A stretch of 64,000 bases of DNA. Source: Agrypnia vestita (taxonomy: Eukaryota; Arthropoda; Insecta; Trichoptera; Phryganeidae). The position numbers were made by a program, and so were the translations under genes. The stretch lies in NCBI GenBank assembly GCA_016648135.1, contig JADDOH010003988.1, forward strand, positions 186,001-250,000, given 5' to 3'. The number at the start of each line of letters is the position of its first letter. Position 1 is the stretch's first letter. The notes below the pieces were generated by a model. It searched no databases. It saw only the letters and a program-made list of their open reading frames with translations, and was not told where the DNA came from. This document shows positions 37,218 through 49,700 of the stretch, in pieces.

Positions 37218-38775
37218 ATGGATAAAGTAAAAACAGATATTACGTCTCTTTTTACGGATGCTAAAAAGAAAAATACCTTTTTGAAAGTATGTGCCCCGAT
37301 GGTGCGATATAGCAAACTGCAGTTTAGAAGTCTAGTCAGACAGTAAATAATATTCATTATCACAATTATTAAACTGTTGTGTATTTTTTTTTAAGAGGAG
37401 CTCATGTCATGTTGTACATCTTACCATTATTTTTCGCTCTGTTGAAGTAAAGAATATTTAAATTTCATTAAAGCATTAGCAGTTATATGCCCCTGCTATT
37501 TTTTTTAAGATCAGGAGCTTGTCTGCCTGTTTCACAGCTACAATTTTTATTTTATTTTAGCATCGCATCAGATATCAGTTTGTGATGTTAGTAGACTAAA
37601 TATACATTTATTTGGACACAAGCATGTGAATTGTTGTCATGTATTTTTATACATATTTCTCAGTATCCTGCCTCCATACATTTAGTTAACTTACCAGTTA
37701 TTTTTGTATTTATATTTGCAGATACGGAGTAGATCTCAATTTCACTCCGATGATTCTCGCCGATTCCTTCTGCAAAAGTTCAAAAGCTCGTTTAAATGAA
37801 TTTTCAACGAGTACCTCGGACACACCACTCATAGTCCAATTTGCAGCAAAAACCGTTCATGACTTTGTTGGTGCCTCCCAATTAGTCTACCCCTACGCAG
37901 ATGGAGTGGATTTAAATTGTGGCTGCCCACAGCGCTGGGCAATAAAGGATGGTTATGGCTGCGGACTCTTAAGTGAACCTGACATCATACATGCCCTAAT
38001 ACGTGATTTTAAAAACCATTTGCCGGAAACTTTTAGTGTTTCTGTAAAGATAAGACTCTTAAAGGATCTTAAAAACACAATAGAACTTTGTAGACGCTTG
38101 GAAAACTGCGGTGCTAATTTTTTGACAATTCACGGCAGAAAATCGTGGCAAAAAAATAGCGACCCTGTGGATACAGCATCTTTGAAAGAAATAAAAAAAT
38201 CTTTGCAAATACCCGTAGTAGCTAACGGTAATATCAAAACACTAGAAGAGGCCAGAGCTATGCATAGTGAAACAAAGTGCGACGGAGTAATGAGTGCACA
38301 GGGTATTCTCACCAACCCTGCCATGTTCACCGGAGTAGACGTGACTCCCATGAGTTGTGTTGAAGACTGGTTGAGCATATGTCATAATCAAACAAAGTCT
38401 ATGACATTTCAGTGTTTTCATCATCATCTTGTCTTCATGTTAGAAAAAATATTGAGTAAAAAACAAAAAAGAATATTTAATTATTTGACGTCCTATGAAG
38501 AAGTTCACAATTTCTTGGAAGAAATTTTCGGAATTACACCTCAAAAGTCTAAAAACATTTTAGGCAATGAAATAAATTGTGTTTTCAGCAGTGTAGACTA
38601 CATGGCGCTGCGAAACCTTTATAAAGTCGGTGATGAGGCTTTCGATGACACAATAGAGTGCTTGAGTGATAATAATTATGACCTAAAATCCGACGGGAAA
38701 TACTTTAAAAGTGCAATATCTCAAAATTATTGTGATTTGGATAATATGGAGAGTTCATTATTCAATGAAAATTAA
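37218..38775 (+). CDS. DUS4L: tRNA-dihydrouridine synthase, DUS4L type (exons 37218-37342 and 37722-38775)
   Basis: This flavoenzyme reduces uridine to dihydrouridine in the D-loop of cytosolic tRNA (positions 20a/20b for the Dus4 group) using FMN and NAD(P)H. Exon 1 starts at an ATG in good context (ggaaATGG) and encodes 'VCAPMVRYSKLQFRSLVRQ', the hallmark Dus4 N-terminus. It ends AGACA|GTAAAT; exon 2 follows tttgcag|ATACGG and the join completes a Gln codon in frame. Visible motifs are the active-site 'NCGCPQRWA' with presumed catalytic Cys110, 'SVKIRL' (Lys151), 'IHGRK' (His179), 'VVANGNI' (210-212 NGN) and 'DGVMSAQGILTNPAMF'. The predicted length is 392 aa against about 317 for human DUS4L; the extra residues are an acidic, Asn/Ser-rich C-terminal tail without known domain. 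Nothing suggests a pseudogene. Convergent with mib2. Confidence 0.95.
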
Positions 38776-38847
38776 AAACAAATAACATGATGGATATATC
38801 TATATATTATCTTCTTATTTGAAATAATTCCACAACATTCCTTTTAC

Positions 38848-38853
38848 AATAAA
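38848..38853 (+). terminator. DUS4L poly(A) signal
   Basis: AATAAA 73 bases after the stop codon, followed within 25 bases by a T/G-rich stretch ('tttgcatgttttatt'). This is the layout of a cleavage and polyadenylation site. It implies a 3' UTR of about 95-100 bases. Confidence 0.7.
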
Positions 38854-40680
38854 TATTTCATCATTTGCATGTTTTATTCACACATTACATAAAACATTAT
38901 ACATTCACTGATACAGTATGGTTATAATATTAGGTTTGATCACTGATGATCATTTTGGTAGCTACACTAAAATCGAAATTACGCAAAATGTATAAATCAT
39001 ATTACATATTTAATTGCACCTTAACACTAGCTGGACGCAACGATTGGGGAGTTTTTATTATAAATTCATTTAATGTCATGTTTTGTTTTGTTTAAATTAT
39101 ATAAAAAAATATTTTAAACAGGAGATAGGCTGAATGTTAAGGAAATGTATCTTCAATCAGACATATGATGCAGATGTTCTATGTAAAATAAATTGTACTA
39201 CCTTAGAAAAAATATCATTTTCCACACAAATAAACACTATCAATTTTCAATGTTCTTTTTCAGAACCATATAAAACATAACCTATGTTTCAGTAATTATA
39301 ATTTCATTTTTAGTAAAATTTTCCAACAGTAAAATAGTGACCATATTTAATATTAGGGTTACCAACTATGCACTACTAAAAGGGGAAAATTTATTATTAC
39401 ACTATTATGTATAACACAATTTTACAAATTGTTTCCTGTATTATAAAATTTAGTTTAAACATTGCCAAAATTTGTGTGATAATCTCTTGATAGGTAAACT
39501 TAATTTTTGTACATATTTATGTCAGTATTTAAAGAGGTCAAAACACCATACATTCATTTACAAATATACTTTATTTTCGTCACATCCACACACATTCTTG
39601 CATACATTTGTCAATTCTAGTAATTATGTAGTTAAAATAACACCAGAGGGATCTTGGCAATAATAAATTCATACTGCATATTCTAATTGTTCATGAGCAA
39701 GAATAGTAAAATGCCGCCTCCCCAGTACACTCTGTTCCTTGTACCCACAACCACAGCACGAGCGTGCCACCATTCTACTGTACTTTCTTTGCTGTCTCGT
39801 AAAATAGTAATCATTCTCTTTTACATTGCCTCGCTCCTATGTTTCTCCTCGTCTCATGGCGCTAGTTCATGCTGCCAAATTAACAGAACAATTAAACATA
39901 TTCTGAAAGGATACAGTAAACTTTTTATTCTTTAATGACCATTATGTATTGGGTGATATTTTCAATTCTAGCTCATATAATAGATGTTCATTTGGACAAA
40001 ATAAGAAAAAAATGCGAGCATCATCTCTTACACTTGTGGAAATTTGGCAAAAGCTTCTAACACTAGTACATATATTTATAAACAATGTGTCAATTTATTA
40101 TTATTTACAGGCATCAAATAGTGATATGTAAATAAAATAAATAACAATATGAAAATGAAGACTAGTATTTATAATAAATAACTATGCAATATTTTGTAAT
40201 ATAGTATAACAACAAATATGTATATTTATATTCACAAAGATTCCTTTATAATGAGATATGTGTAGGTATAAAGTAAAGAGAATAATAAATAAATTATCAA
40301 CAATGGTAAATGGCAAATCCAAATAATGCACGATTGAATAAATAAATAAGAGAATAAATTTAAGCAAAAATTACAAAATTATTCCAAAAACATCTTCCAG
40401 AACCACACCTGAAGTGACACCGAGAACAGGCAGGTGACACCATAAAAAAGGTAAACCTTAAATATAATTATATCTTATATTTTTATATCAGTATCTGAAA
40501 AAGAAACAAATGTGAATGGCTTAAAATCATAAAGGTAAAGTGACCAAAAAAAAGTGTAATCTTGTAAACACTATAACTATAATCAACCTTGATAGATTTG
40601 TTTTGTTCAGGCAAAATACAAATGCCTAAATTTTGTTTATAATTTTAATACGTATGTACGTTACGTTATTATTGATGATT

Positions 40681-41487
40681 CAGTAAAACCCCGTTAATTC
40701 GAAATTCGTCATAATTCGAAATTTTTAAAACCCACAAGTCCCAAAATGCTAATTTCACAGTAGATTAATCCCGATAATTCGAAAACCCCCGTAATTCGTA
40801 ATTCAAAATAATTTTTAGCCCCTTGCACAATAAATCATTACGTTTTAGTTCACATAATTTGAAAAAAAAATTGTATTTAACGAAATTGAATAAATATTTC
40901 GATTTTTTCAAACGAGAACAGGTATGTCAATTTCGGATACTTTAGTAATAGAAATGTGGCGGTCCTTTGTATTGGCATGATAAATATTGAGGTTTCGAAA
41001 TGATTTCTTGAAATATGCAAAAATGAGGACGTTTTTCACAAAATTAATTTTATTTTCATGAGTATTACGATTTTTGGCGAATTTCGCAAACGGATCGCGA
41101 TTTTTCGAAATAATCCTAAATAATTTTTAGTTCCTTGGGGCATAAATCAATACATTTAGTCTATAAAATTTGTTTTTTTTTTTAATTTGACAAAATTTAA
41201 AAAATATTTAGATTTTTTCGCAAGAGAGAACAACAAATATATCAATATCGGGTACTTTAGTAATATAAATGCGTTTTCAAAATGATTTCTTGAAATATGC
41301 AAAAATACAGATGTTTTTCTCTAAATTAATGACTTTTTTCATGAGTTTTATGATTTTGAGAAATTTCGCAATTGTATTGCGATTTTTATATTTCTTTGTA
41401 CCTTGAATTTTGAATTAACGGGGTTCTGCATAATTCAAAATGTTTTTTTTTGGGTCCCTTGAATTTCAAATTAACAAGGTTTTACTA
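40681..41487. mobile_element. pogo/Tigger-like MITE, family P copy A
   Basis: Left end 'cagtaaaaccccgttaattc', right end the reverse complement 'aattaacaaggttttacta'. Sub-terminal 'cataattcgaaat' / 'gcataattcaaaat' is also inverted. The interior shows an old internal duplication: 'gatttcttgaaatatgcaaa' occurs twice. CAGTRAAACC ends are typical of pogo-type Tc1/mariner elements. Related copies are at 50849-51342, 53049-53106 (left end only), 58493-59510 and 61738-61815 (left end only). No transposase is encoded. Confidence 0.8.
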
Positions 41488-44067
41488 TAATACAATTTGT
41501 ATACTCTTCTACACTTTTTTATATTTGGGAATCTAATTTTAGAGGATAATGGAAAGCAAACTAATAGCCATGATGTTAAAAAATCAACCAAGAATGATGT
41601 AATCGATCAAAAAACAGCTGCAGCAAAGTTGTAGAAAAAAATATACCTTCATGCAAACAGCAAATTTGGCCCTGAGGCCGACTACGTGGAAGAGCCTGTT
41701 GTGGGGCGAATACATCAACATAACCTTTGATAGATTTATGTGAAAAGTTTGCCAAGGAATTCTGATGAAGAGAAAGATTCAAGCTAAAAATGCCGCGGTA
41801 CTGAATCAAATTTGTTTCCGCCATAAGAGTAAGTACATATGATACCATTTTTTTTCCACCTTGAAATATTATATACTTTATTCTAAATATGTATTTTTAT
41901 TTAACCCTTATTGTAATGCCTTTTTATTTAGCTCTGCACATCCCTCTATTTTTTTAATGAAAAAATTCATCCCCGTTTGTTTTTTGTCACTTATACCTTT
42001 ATAATTTTAAAACATTCATGTGTAAATATTTTTTTTATTGATAAATTAAATTAAAATAATTTTATAAATACAATTCGGCAATTCTTTTTAAATTTTCTAA
42101 AAATTTGCAGTGAATCAAGATATTTTTATTTGGACTAGATTAGTGTTCTTCGCTATCACCTCAATTTAATGTGAATAAAAATAAAAATTATGATTATAAA
42201 AAAATTACACATCTACCTTCCCCGATCACTCATTGTGTTGAATTATAAAAGTGAGAATTCAATCAACATAGAAATACTCAGAATATAGCGTTACTTTAAA
42301 TTCAAATTAGGCACTTGCAAAACATTAAAAATCTTCAGGGGAAAAACTACATTGAACGTTATCAGCTTGAACCCTTCTTCTTTGTCTTTGCCATTTCCTA
42401 TTTCCTTTTCATTCATTCTGCGCCAAAATTGCCTACATTGGGAACAGAATACTAACACACAAAAATAAATAAAATTTAGGTTAGAAATTATTAAATTCTA
42501 AGAATTTAAATATCAAATCAATTTTCATGGGACCTAATTATAAATTTAGGGTTAATTTTAATGAATAAAAATGAGACTTCTAACAAGATGCAGCTGGGAT
42601 CAAGCTCAAAATATTCAGTTCTAACATGCGTAATTATGCATAAGTTAATTGCAGTTTAAAACAATGATTGTTGTATAAAAACAATTTCACGAAAGAACTT
42701 TAAATAGGGAAAGGTACATCTCAACTCCACTGGAATTATCCTAGTAGAGACAATATCACTTTGTTTTTCAGATTGTTCCGAGGACCTCTCAAATACACGT
42801 TATCATAAAAAATATAATATAAATCATCGCAATCACATGTGAACATCAAACATAATAAGAAACACATGCACAAAATAATATTTTGAAAAGAGCAGTCTTT
42901 AAATCACAAATAAATTCAATATCGCAGTCTAAATATTTTAGTTAAAAAGCAACTATTATGAAAACATCTTAATGTAATAAATATAAATATTGATATAAAA
43001 ATTGCTCCGTATAAAAATATAGTAATGGAATATCTCTACTACATCATTTCCAAAACACCTAACTTCACAAATGTGATAGAGAATCTATTCATAATTGTTC
43101 CGGGCTTCCATAATTTATTTGTCAAAATGCTTTTAATTCTTAACACTTTCAAACTCAAAGGAAATTGTTACATTGTAGGAAAACCTAACTAAAATATAAG
43201 TTTCGCATAAAGGAAAGTGGCGGTGACTGGATAATAAGTTTACCGCAGAACATAATTCTTTAAAATACCCTTATTTCTATGTTGGCAGCACCAAAACTAT
43301 CTTCATACATTCTAATATAAAAGTGAACTATTCCGGTAACTGAGAATAACTAAATAAATACTGAAATAGTAATATGGACGTCATTACAAGAATCAAAGTA
43401 CAAAATATTTTTAAATCAATTGATTTTTGCATTATCATTAATTTAATTAATGTAAAAATATACAACATTAAATAAATTAATCTACTTCCATGTCAAATTT
43501 GTCCGTTTGTATTATATACATTATTTTTTACTTTTTGTATTCTAGTACACAAAGAATTTTGCTTCCACATATAATTTCTCCTATAAACGTATTTTATTTT
43601 ATCAAAAGGGAAAATTATCAGTGATATTTAAAAAATCTTACCACATTTAAATTAACTGTCATAATCACGTAAAAAATGCACTTCCAACCTGCAAGGACAT
43701 TTCATCAAATTAAGCAAGTCAGATTTCCACAAATTCAAAAGCATGGAACCATTCAATGGGAGAAATTCACTACACATTTCTATTTTCTCCCAGTTACCAA
43801 GTAACTACTACAGTAAAACCTCGTTATTGCGAAATCTAAGGTACTGAAAACTAAAATTTCATTATTTAAAAAAAAATCCTAATATATACATATTCTGCAC
43901 CATAGCAAAAAAAATACTGTAGCCTTAAAAAAGATCGCAAATGGTTTTGACTAAGACACCATTGTCAGCTCATATAGATGCCAACAATATAAGGCATTCA
44001 ACAAAGAAAGGAAGTTATTTAAAACTACTCATGTCTCTGAGAAAGAAAGAACACGTAGACATTTTTT

Positions 44068-44355
44068 CTAAAATGAGTATGTGTTCCGCATGGGACCTAG
44101 TTCGGCGTAAAGAAAAGGGCCCTCGGTGAGATAGGTATCGCTCGGCCTCGTGAAGCCCATGAAGCAGGCCACCCCGAGACGACCGTGCATCACTAACGGC
44201 TGGAAGTCCAAGCTTTCATTATGGAGAAACACCGTGCCACGCAGAAGAGCTCCCGCTTTGCGAAAGAATATGAGTGAATCATGAGCTCTATGAACATTTT
44301 TAAATATATGAAACAAGTACTTTCCTCTAACTGCATTTTTATGATGAATTGTCAA
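44068..44355 (-). CDS. unrecognised 95-codon frame inside a pogo-like element
   Basis: The frame reads from an ATG through 'DSLIFFRKAGALLRGTVFLH' to '...GPMRNTYSF' and a stop. Its composition is more balanced and GC-richer than the flanks, and it has a protein-like mix of residues. I do not recognise the family. It lies wholly within the 43811-46186 element, so it could be a captured exon, a decayed piece of transposase or chance. An open + strand frame overlaps its end. No splice sites were convincingly placed. Confidence 0.2.
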   Translation of the reverse strand: MTIHHKNAVRGKYLFHIFKNVHRAHDSLIFFRKAGALLRGTVFLHNESLDFQPLVMHGRLGVACFMGFTRPSDTYLTEGPFLYAELGPMRNTYSF

Positions 44356-44713
44356 TATTGTGTAAAATATTCTCCATTATGTCTTGCTGTTTTAAGGTTT
44401 TTTTATGTGCTATATATTTATTAATGTTATGGTTTTTAATAAAATAAATGTTTTCTTGTGTTTTTATTGCGGTAAATTTTCCGCCGAACCTATTTGAGAG
44501 AGAAACAGGCATTGTCCAGACGTTATTTTGTGAATTACAGCCAGGCGGTTAAATTCCCGCAGACATGGAATACCCAATTCTATGGCTTTTCATAGCCGGA
44601 AGATCGTGGCCATGGTCCGCAGTAAAATTAATGCATCCTGGCTTAATTAATTTGATTTTTCGGCTATTGCATCGCAATTTTGCCAAAAATCATGCCGTTC
44701 ATGTGTGTACTCT

Positions 44714-44750
44714 GAGTACCTGAACATTCAAAAATCATGTTCAGGTACTC
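44714..44750. repeat. perfect 14-bp hairpin, 9-nt loop
   Basis: 'gagtacctgaacat' (44714-44727) is exactly complementary to 44737-44750. It lies within the pogo-like element, next to a GC-rich stretch. Confidence 0.85.
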
Positions 44751-45612
44751 GGAGGAGCCAGCGCACGGCCCCCGAGTTACGGCCAATCAGAAAGCAGGCG
44801 ACATATGAGGTACATGGACCGAGCTCAGCCTTCGCATCCTGCAAATTTATAATTTTTGTAATTATGCTAGTGGACTATACGATGGACAATGCCTGGCATG
44901 TTGGATATCAGTGTGATCGGAATGCAATTCTCTATCAAATGACACCGTATATCTAAGATTGGAGTAACAGAGGAAAAGTTAAAAAATTTCAGGGACGTAG
45001 TTTTTTAAAATCGAATTACAGATCCCTGACGCTTTCAGACATGATTGTGATAATGATATGTGGATGCATCAGAGGAATCAATAACTATTGCGCGCGGCGA
45101 AAAAACGGGGCATTTGCGAGATGCATCTCGGCACGCTACTGAGAACAGTTTCCCTCTCATGTTTCTCCGGTCCGGTTGGCAATTTACTGTTAGATGTTTG
45201 TTTTTTCATATAAAATGGCTGCCAAAAACTGAACAGAGTGTGAGTGTGAGCAATTTGCTCATTTTGTGCGCTTTAACGGTCGTAATGCGCGAAGCACTGC
45301 TGTTTCAGTTCTAAGCTAGATAATAGCTTGAACTAGTATTTTATTTAAACTCCTTTCTTTCTTGTATAACCTTGTAAAAATGTTGAAATTCTGTTAAAAA
45401 TGTTGAAATTTAACATTTAAATTCAGTAAAACATACTGCGTCACCGCAGCCAGGTACCGGACCGTGCAACCAACCCTTTGTATAGCTCGCTATTATCGTT
45501 ATCTCCACAATCTGTGCGGAACAGATACTCCATATAAACGACTGTAGTGATCCAACATTTTACTGACAATAAGTAAAAAAAAATATCGAAAAAAATGTAA
45601 ACTTTCAAATTG

Positions 45613-45735
45613 CTTCTCTCATAACTGTCAACATTTCACCAAAGGTGTAAAGAATATTTTCTATTCAAAATTGCTTGAAAAGAACTCCCCCAAAGTTTTT
45701 GCTACTAGCTATGAGACATGTCTGTATAATTTGTA
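45613..45735. repeat. dispersed ~120-bp repeat, copy 1
   Basis: The block 'gtgtaaagaatattttctat' through 'cccaaagtttttgctactag' and 'gagacatg' matches 59516-59640 ('gtgtaaagaatattttctat', 'ccccaaagtttttgccacta'). Both copies are next to or inside pogo-like elements. I do not know the family. Confidence 0.75.
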
Positions 45736-46305
45736 TGAAAAGTTGTTGTAATATTTTTAAACATGCATCATTCTAATCTTTTTTGCAGATTGGCAGTAAA
45801 ACTAATGTCCCAACTAGATGTCCTGTGGATTATGGCAAATTGCTTTGTAGGGGCCTATTATGATCTCAAGCAGAAATTTTAAAGACCTCAATTTAAAAAC
45901 CCCAAAAATATAAAAATTGCGCAGTTTCCCTGCCTGGTATTTTATTGCCTTTTACGACAAACCACGCTTCAAGCCCTAATGACCTTTTCCTTGATAACAA
46001 GGCATGTAAATGTATGGATGTGTCTTCATACGGAACTAAAATTATTTTGTTATACATATTAACGAAATTTCACTATGCAAATGCATTTTTATACGAAAAA
46101 AAATTTATAAGGGATTTAATTTTTTTTTAAATTCGATACAAGTCATTTTTCGATATAGAGGGTTTCATTATAACGAGGTTCTACTGTAATATACCATTGT
46201 GTCTATGTACATATTATTAAAACTATCAATAACGAGTCGCAATTAGCAACTTAGACCTACAACTATTTCTTCTAAATAGGGAATGAAGCCTTACGGCCAG
46301 GAAAT

Positions 46306-46311
46306 TTTATT
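46306..46311 (-). terminator. candidate mib2 poly(A) signal
   Basis: AATAAA on the - strand 170 bases beyond the mib2 stop codon, and 120 bases before the end of the pogo-like element. It is the first canonical hexamer downstream of the stop. The use of this site is an inference. Confidence 0.45.
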
Positions 46312-46480
46312 AGCGATTGGCAGAAAGATTGAGTATAAAGTCCTTTGTCATATAAAATAGTACAAAAATCAAATATTTTCTCTGAAATAACCAGTTTTTT
46401 TATAAATATGCATTATTTCCCCAAAACCTTTCTTGCATAATAGAAATTATGCATAAAATCATAATCATGTCACTCACTAC

Positions 46481-46728
46481 TTAGTACAGGTTGATCTTGC
46501 TTGTGATGTCTTGCCGACACATGTGACAGGTGGATAATGTAGCTGCACACTTGGAGCATGCACCATGACCACATAAAAAGGCCACAGTCCTCCGTCTTTC
46601 CAAGCAAATAGGGCAACAATGAGCTTCTTCAATCTCTTGGATCTTACACTCCAGATAGCGGAGGCGTTCTGCCGATGGTTGGCGACTGCGACAAGGAATA
46701 ATACGACCATCTGTTGTCAACCGTCGTT
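46481..46728 (-). CDS. mib2: mib2 last exon: C-terminal RING finger
   Basis: 248 nt, phase 1 to stop. Acceptor tttttcag|AACGAC. The first codons complete 'CAIII-E-RRLTTDGR' across a 3.9-kb intron. A predicted helix 'AERLRYLECKIQEIEEAHC' leads into the second RING (CPIC ... CGHGAC ... C-x2-C) and the protein ends 'SKINLY'. A hydrophobic/aromatic C-terminus right after the RING is usual for this family. Confidence 0.95.
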
Positions 46729-49700
46729 CTGAAAAATATAATATAGATCACCATTAAAATTTATGGAAAAACTTTTGACAAAAATACTAAGGGACGGCTG
46801 TATCAACTTGGCGATGATAGTTTAAATTCTAAATCTCGCACAAGTGCGATTTTTGACATCTGTCATAAAAATCTTTTTTTTTCAATTTTCTGACATTGTA
46901 GTGTAGAAATGTAGATGCCAGAGATTTTTCTGATGATCAACTGATTCTGTAGTATATCCTCAACAGGGGAAAGTAATTTACTTAGACCTCGAACAATACT
47001 TTTTGTGGGAAGAAATGGATTTTGTTGCAACTCTAAATGAAATTTGCCATTGGGCATTGTTGACGATAAATTTATTTTTTACTGGAAATATGGGGTTTTA
47101 GAACTAATGAAAAACAGGGATCATTATGGTTTCCATGGAAAGTGTTATAAAAAAAAACATAGAATTACTACAAATGTTCACCAATTTAAATTATATGTAT
47201 CTGTTACAGTGAATCTGTTTTTCTAGTGAGTCCATACATTCACTGGCATTTTAGAGAAATTATATACAAGGTCATTCTTATCATATTCAAGCAGATTTTC
47301 ACCAATAGAAATTAATACAATATTTTAACTGATATCTTTCTAGTGAAGTCATTTGTTTCCGAACTGTCATTTAAATAAAATTTGGCAGATTGTTCACGAT
47401 CGCACGCATTTCTCGAAGCATAGACAATATACGGTGAAACCATCTTAATTTTGCACGCGAACATACGCATGGAAAGTATAAAAGCGGCACTTCACTTCGC
47501 AACTATTGTTTTATGAATTTAAGAATGTTATATACGTACGCACAACCAGCGCTGCCAACTCAACGTATTTTTACGTAGATCTACGTACTTTAAGCTTTTC
47601 CTGCAATCCTACGATCTTCAGTCCCAGAATCTACGTATTTTGTATCAATTAACAAAATTACAAATTGTACAATTTTACAAAATAACAGCTCATTAGGCTG
47701 AATGGATATAAATTCCTTTTCATTCGTGAAAAAAAGCTAATAAATGTTCCTTTTCTTTCATACTACCGCAGACTCACTTCGCCAACACAACACTCGCGTC
47801 ATTTATTTCATTGAGCTGTGACTGTGTAAAACGAAATGTCTCGTCTCGAAGGGAGAAACTTACATAACCAAAGTTTAATCTAATCTGTAAACATGAGTGG
47901 TTTTGATTTCAAACTTCCGATATTGTTCAGCTTTCTGCTCAATTTAATTGAATTCAATTATGGAGATAAGCAGTGACAGTGATAAAGAGCGAAATGTTAT
48001 TCCCACTAAAAAAAGAAAGCTTATGAACAAAAATATTCAAACTTGTGGGAATCAGACAAAAAAAATTCGCTTCCCCTTTGAAGATGAGCAGAGACAAAGG
48101 CTGAAGAACTTAAAGTTTATAAACCCTGAGACATTGATGGACACAAATACTAAACGTTCTGTGCCATCTATAGTTCATTTGGGGCAAATGTTTCCAAGTA
48201 ATATAGTGAAACTCGCTTAATAAATTCACTTTTAATAAGTTTTCCCGCTAAATAAGTTTAAATTTTGCGGTCCCGAAAAAGTCCCATACAAATCCATTAT
48301 TTTTTTTAGGCTTAATACGTTTCCCGCTTATTTGCGTTTGCGCCTAAGTAGTGAAAATATTTATAGCCGAACTCAATTTATTCATACAAATAAATCTTCA
48401 TAATACGTTTTTCGGAAGACAAAATTTTGTTCAACATTCCTAAAAACGAGAAATGGGCGCAATAAAAATTAAATGGTTTTGGCGGCGTAACAAATGTTCT
48501 AGCCGCTGAAAAAACCCTGTAGTATTTGAATAGGCTAACAAAATAATATTTAATAAATAAATTTATCCGGCGATTATTTGTAGTTATTTTTTATATAGTC
48601 GCCTAAACGAAACTGTTCATTTTGGTTGTATTTCTTCGAGGAAACAATCGGCAATATTAATAACGTAATATCTCCTATCGTTTTCTAAGGCCGGCGTCAC
48701 ACTAGGTGTATCTTCCGTCGCGTCTTTGACGCCGCGGAACGCCGCTACTTACGTCAACGTAAAATCGGTGACGTCACGTCTCGTGTTTTTGATTGCAACG
48801 CGCCACATTTGACAGATTATCCACACGTGTGTTTGTTCTCCGCGCGGTCTGCCGCGGAATATACAATGTGACTGTTAAGGGGCAGTCCACGTTTTACGCG
48901 TGAGTGCACTCGCGCATTCTCGAGATACTGGTGCTACATACATCCCGTCCAGATGTTGACGCGCGTTTGCTCACTCACGCGTAAAATGTTTTTTTAGACA
49001 AGTTTTTTTTTTTATAAAACAGAGTTTTTAAAATTGTGGAGTCATTGCTTTTGCCATATGCGCCAACATCTACTGAAATAAAACAATAATTTGCATATCT
49101 GCAATCTGCATGCAATATAAATTGAAACGCGCGAGTGGTCTCGCACGTAAAATGCGGTATCTGGACGCAAAAATTGAAACGCGCGAATGGACTCGCGCGT
49201 AAAACGCGTCATCCGGACAGGCTTTAAAATCGATTGCGGATTTGACGCAACAGAAGAAACGCATAGTGTGGCACCGGCCTTAAAGAGTTAAAATTAGATA
49301 ACTTATATAAATTTCTTTTAAAATTAAGGTTTGCACATAGGTAGTGACACACCTACATAAGTTATTTTATGGTTTCCTTTTAGTATGGTTATTAATAAAA
49401 TATTTTTTGACAGTGCTAATTTTTTTTTTGTTTTGGTGGTTTTTATTGTTTTCTGACCCTCAGGTACATTCACATAGGTAATATTTTACAAATGTATATA
49501 TTTATCTGCTTAATTTTTTAAAATAAAATGTCCTTAAATTGTCATATTATATAAACGAAAATTCAATTAAAATACAAAATTAGAAAATGTAAATATATGA
49601 AAAAAAAAATTGAAATCACTGTTAATATGTTTTCACACCTAATAAGTTTTTATTTGCTGGTCCCTTGAAAAACGTATTAAGAGAGTTTCACTGTATTTAT

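Larger units (their letters stand above)
43811..46186. mobile_element. 2.4-kb pogo/Tigger-like element, TA flanks
   Basis: Left end 'cagtaaaacctcgttattgc' is preceded by TA; right end 'attataacgaggttctactg' is followed by TA. The terminal inverted repeats are about 25 bp and match the Tigger style CAGTARAACCTCGTTAT. The interior is unusually long for a MITE, yet I recognise no DDE transposase or DNA-binding domain. It contains a 95-codon - frame (44355-44068), a 14-bp hairpin at 44714 and a block (45613-45735) shared with 59516-59640. It may carry unrelated DNA between its ends. Confidence 0.75.
38776..46480. other. intergenic region between DUS4L and mib2
   Basis: No convincing gene. It begins with the DUS4L 3' UTR (poly(A) signal at 38848) and ends with the mib2 3' UTR on the other strand. 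Two pogo-like elements (40681-41487 and 43811-46186) fill much of it. Between them the DNA is AT-rich. Short frames at 39472-40131 (+) and 41576-41848 (-) have no family resemblance. Confidence 0.5.
48204..49693. mobile_element. pogo-like element nested in the hAT
   Basis: Left end 'tagtgaaactcgcttaata' is preceded by TA, right end 'gtattaagagagtttcactg' is followed by TA. The sub-terminal 'ttgcggtcccgaaaaa' / 'ttgctggtcccttgaaaaa' are also comparable in inverted sense. It sits between the two halves of the hAT transposase remnant. No transposase frame of its own is present. It holds a further element at 48688-49280. Confidence 0.8.

Noticed and set aside
38130..38427. Two - strand frames of 61-82 codons
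   Set aside because: They are antisense shadows of the DUS4L coding exon.
42340..42420. Possible - strand exon with an acceptor-like 'gcgcag' and a Lys/Glu-rich frame
   Set aside because: Only one border looks like a splice site, there is no family match and no second exon in phase nearby.
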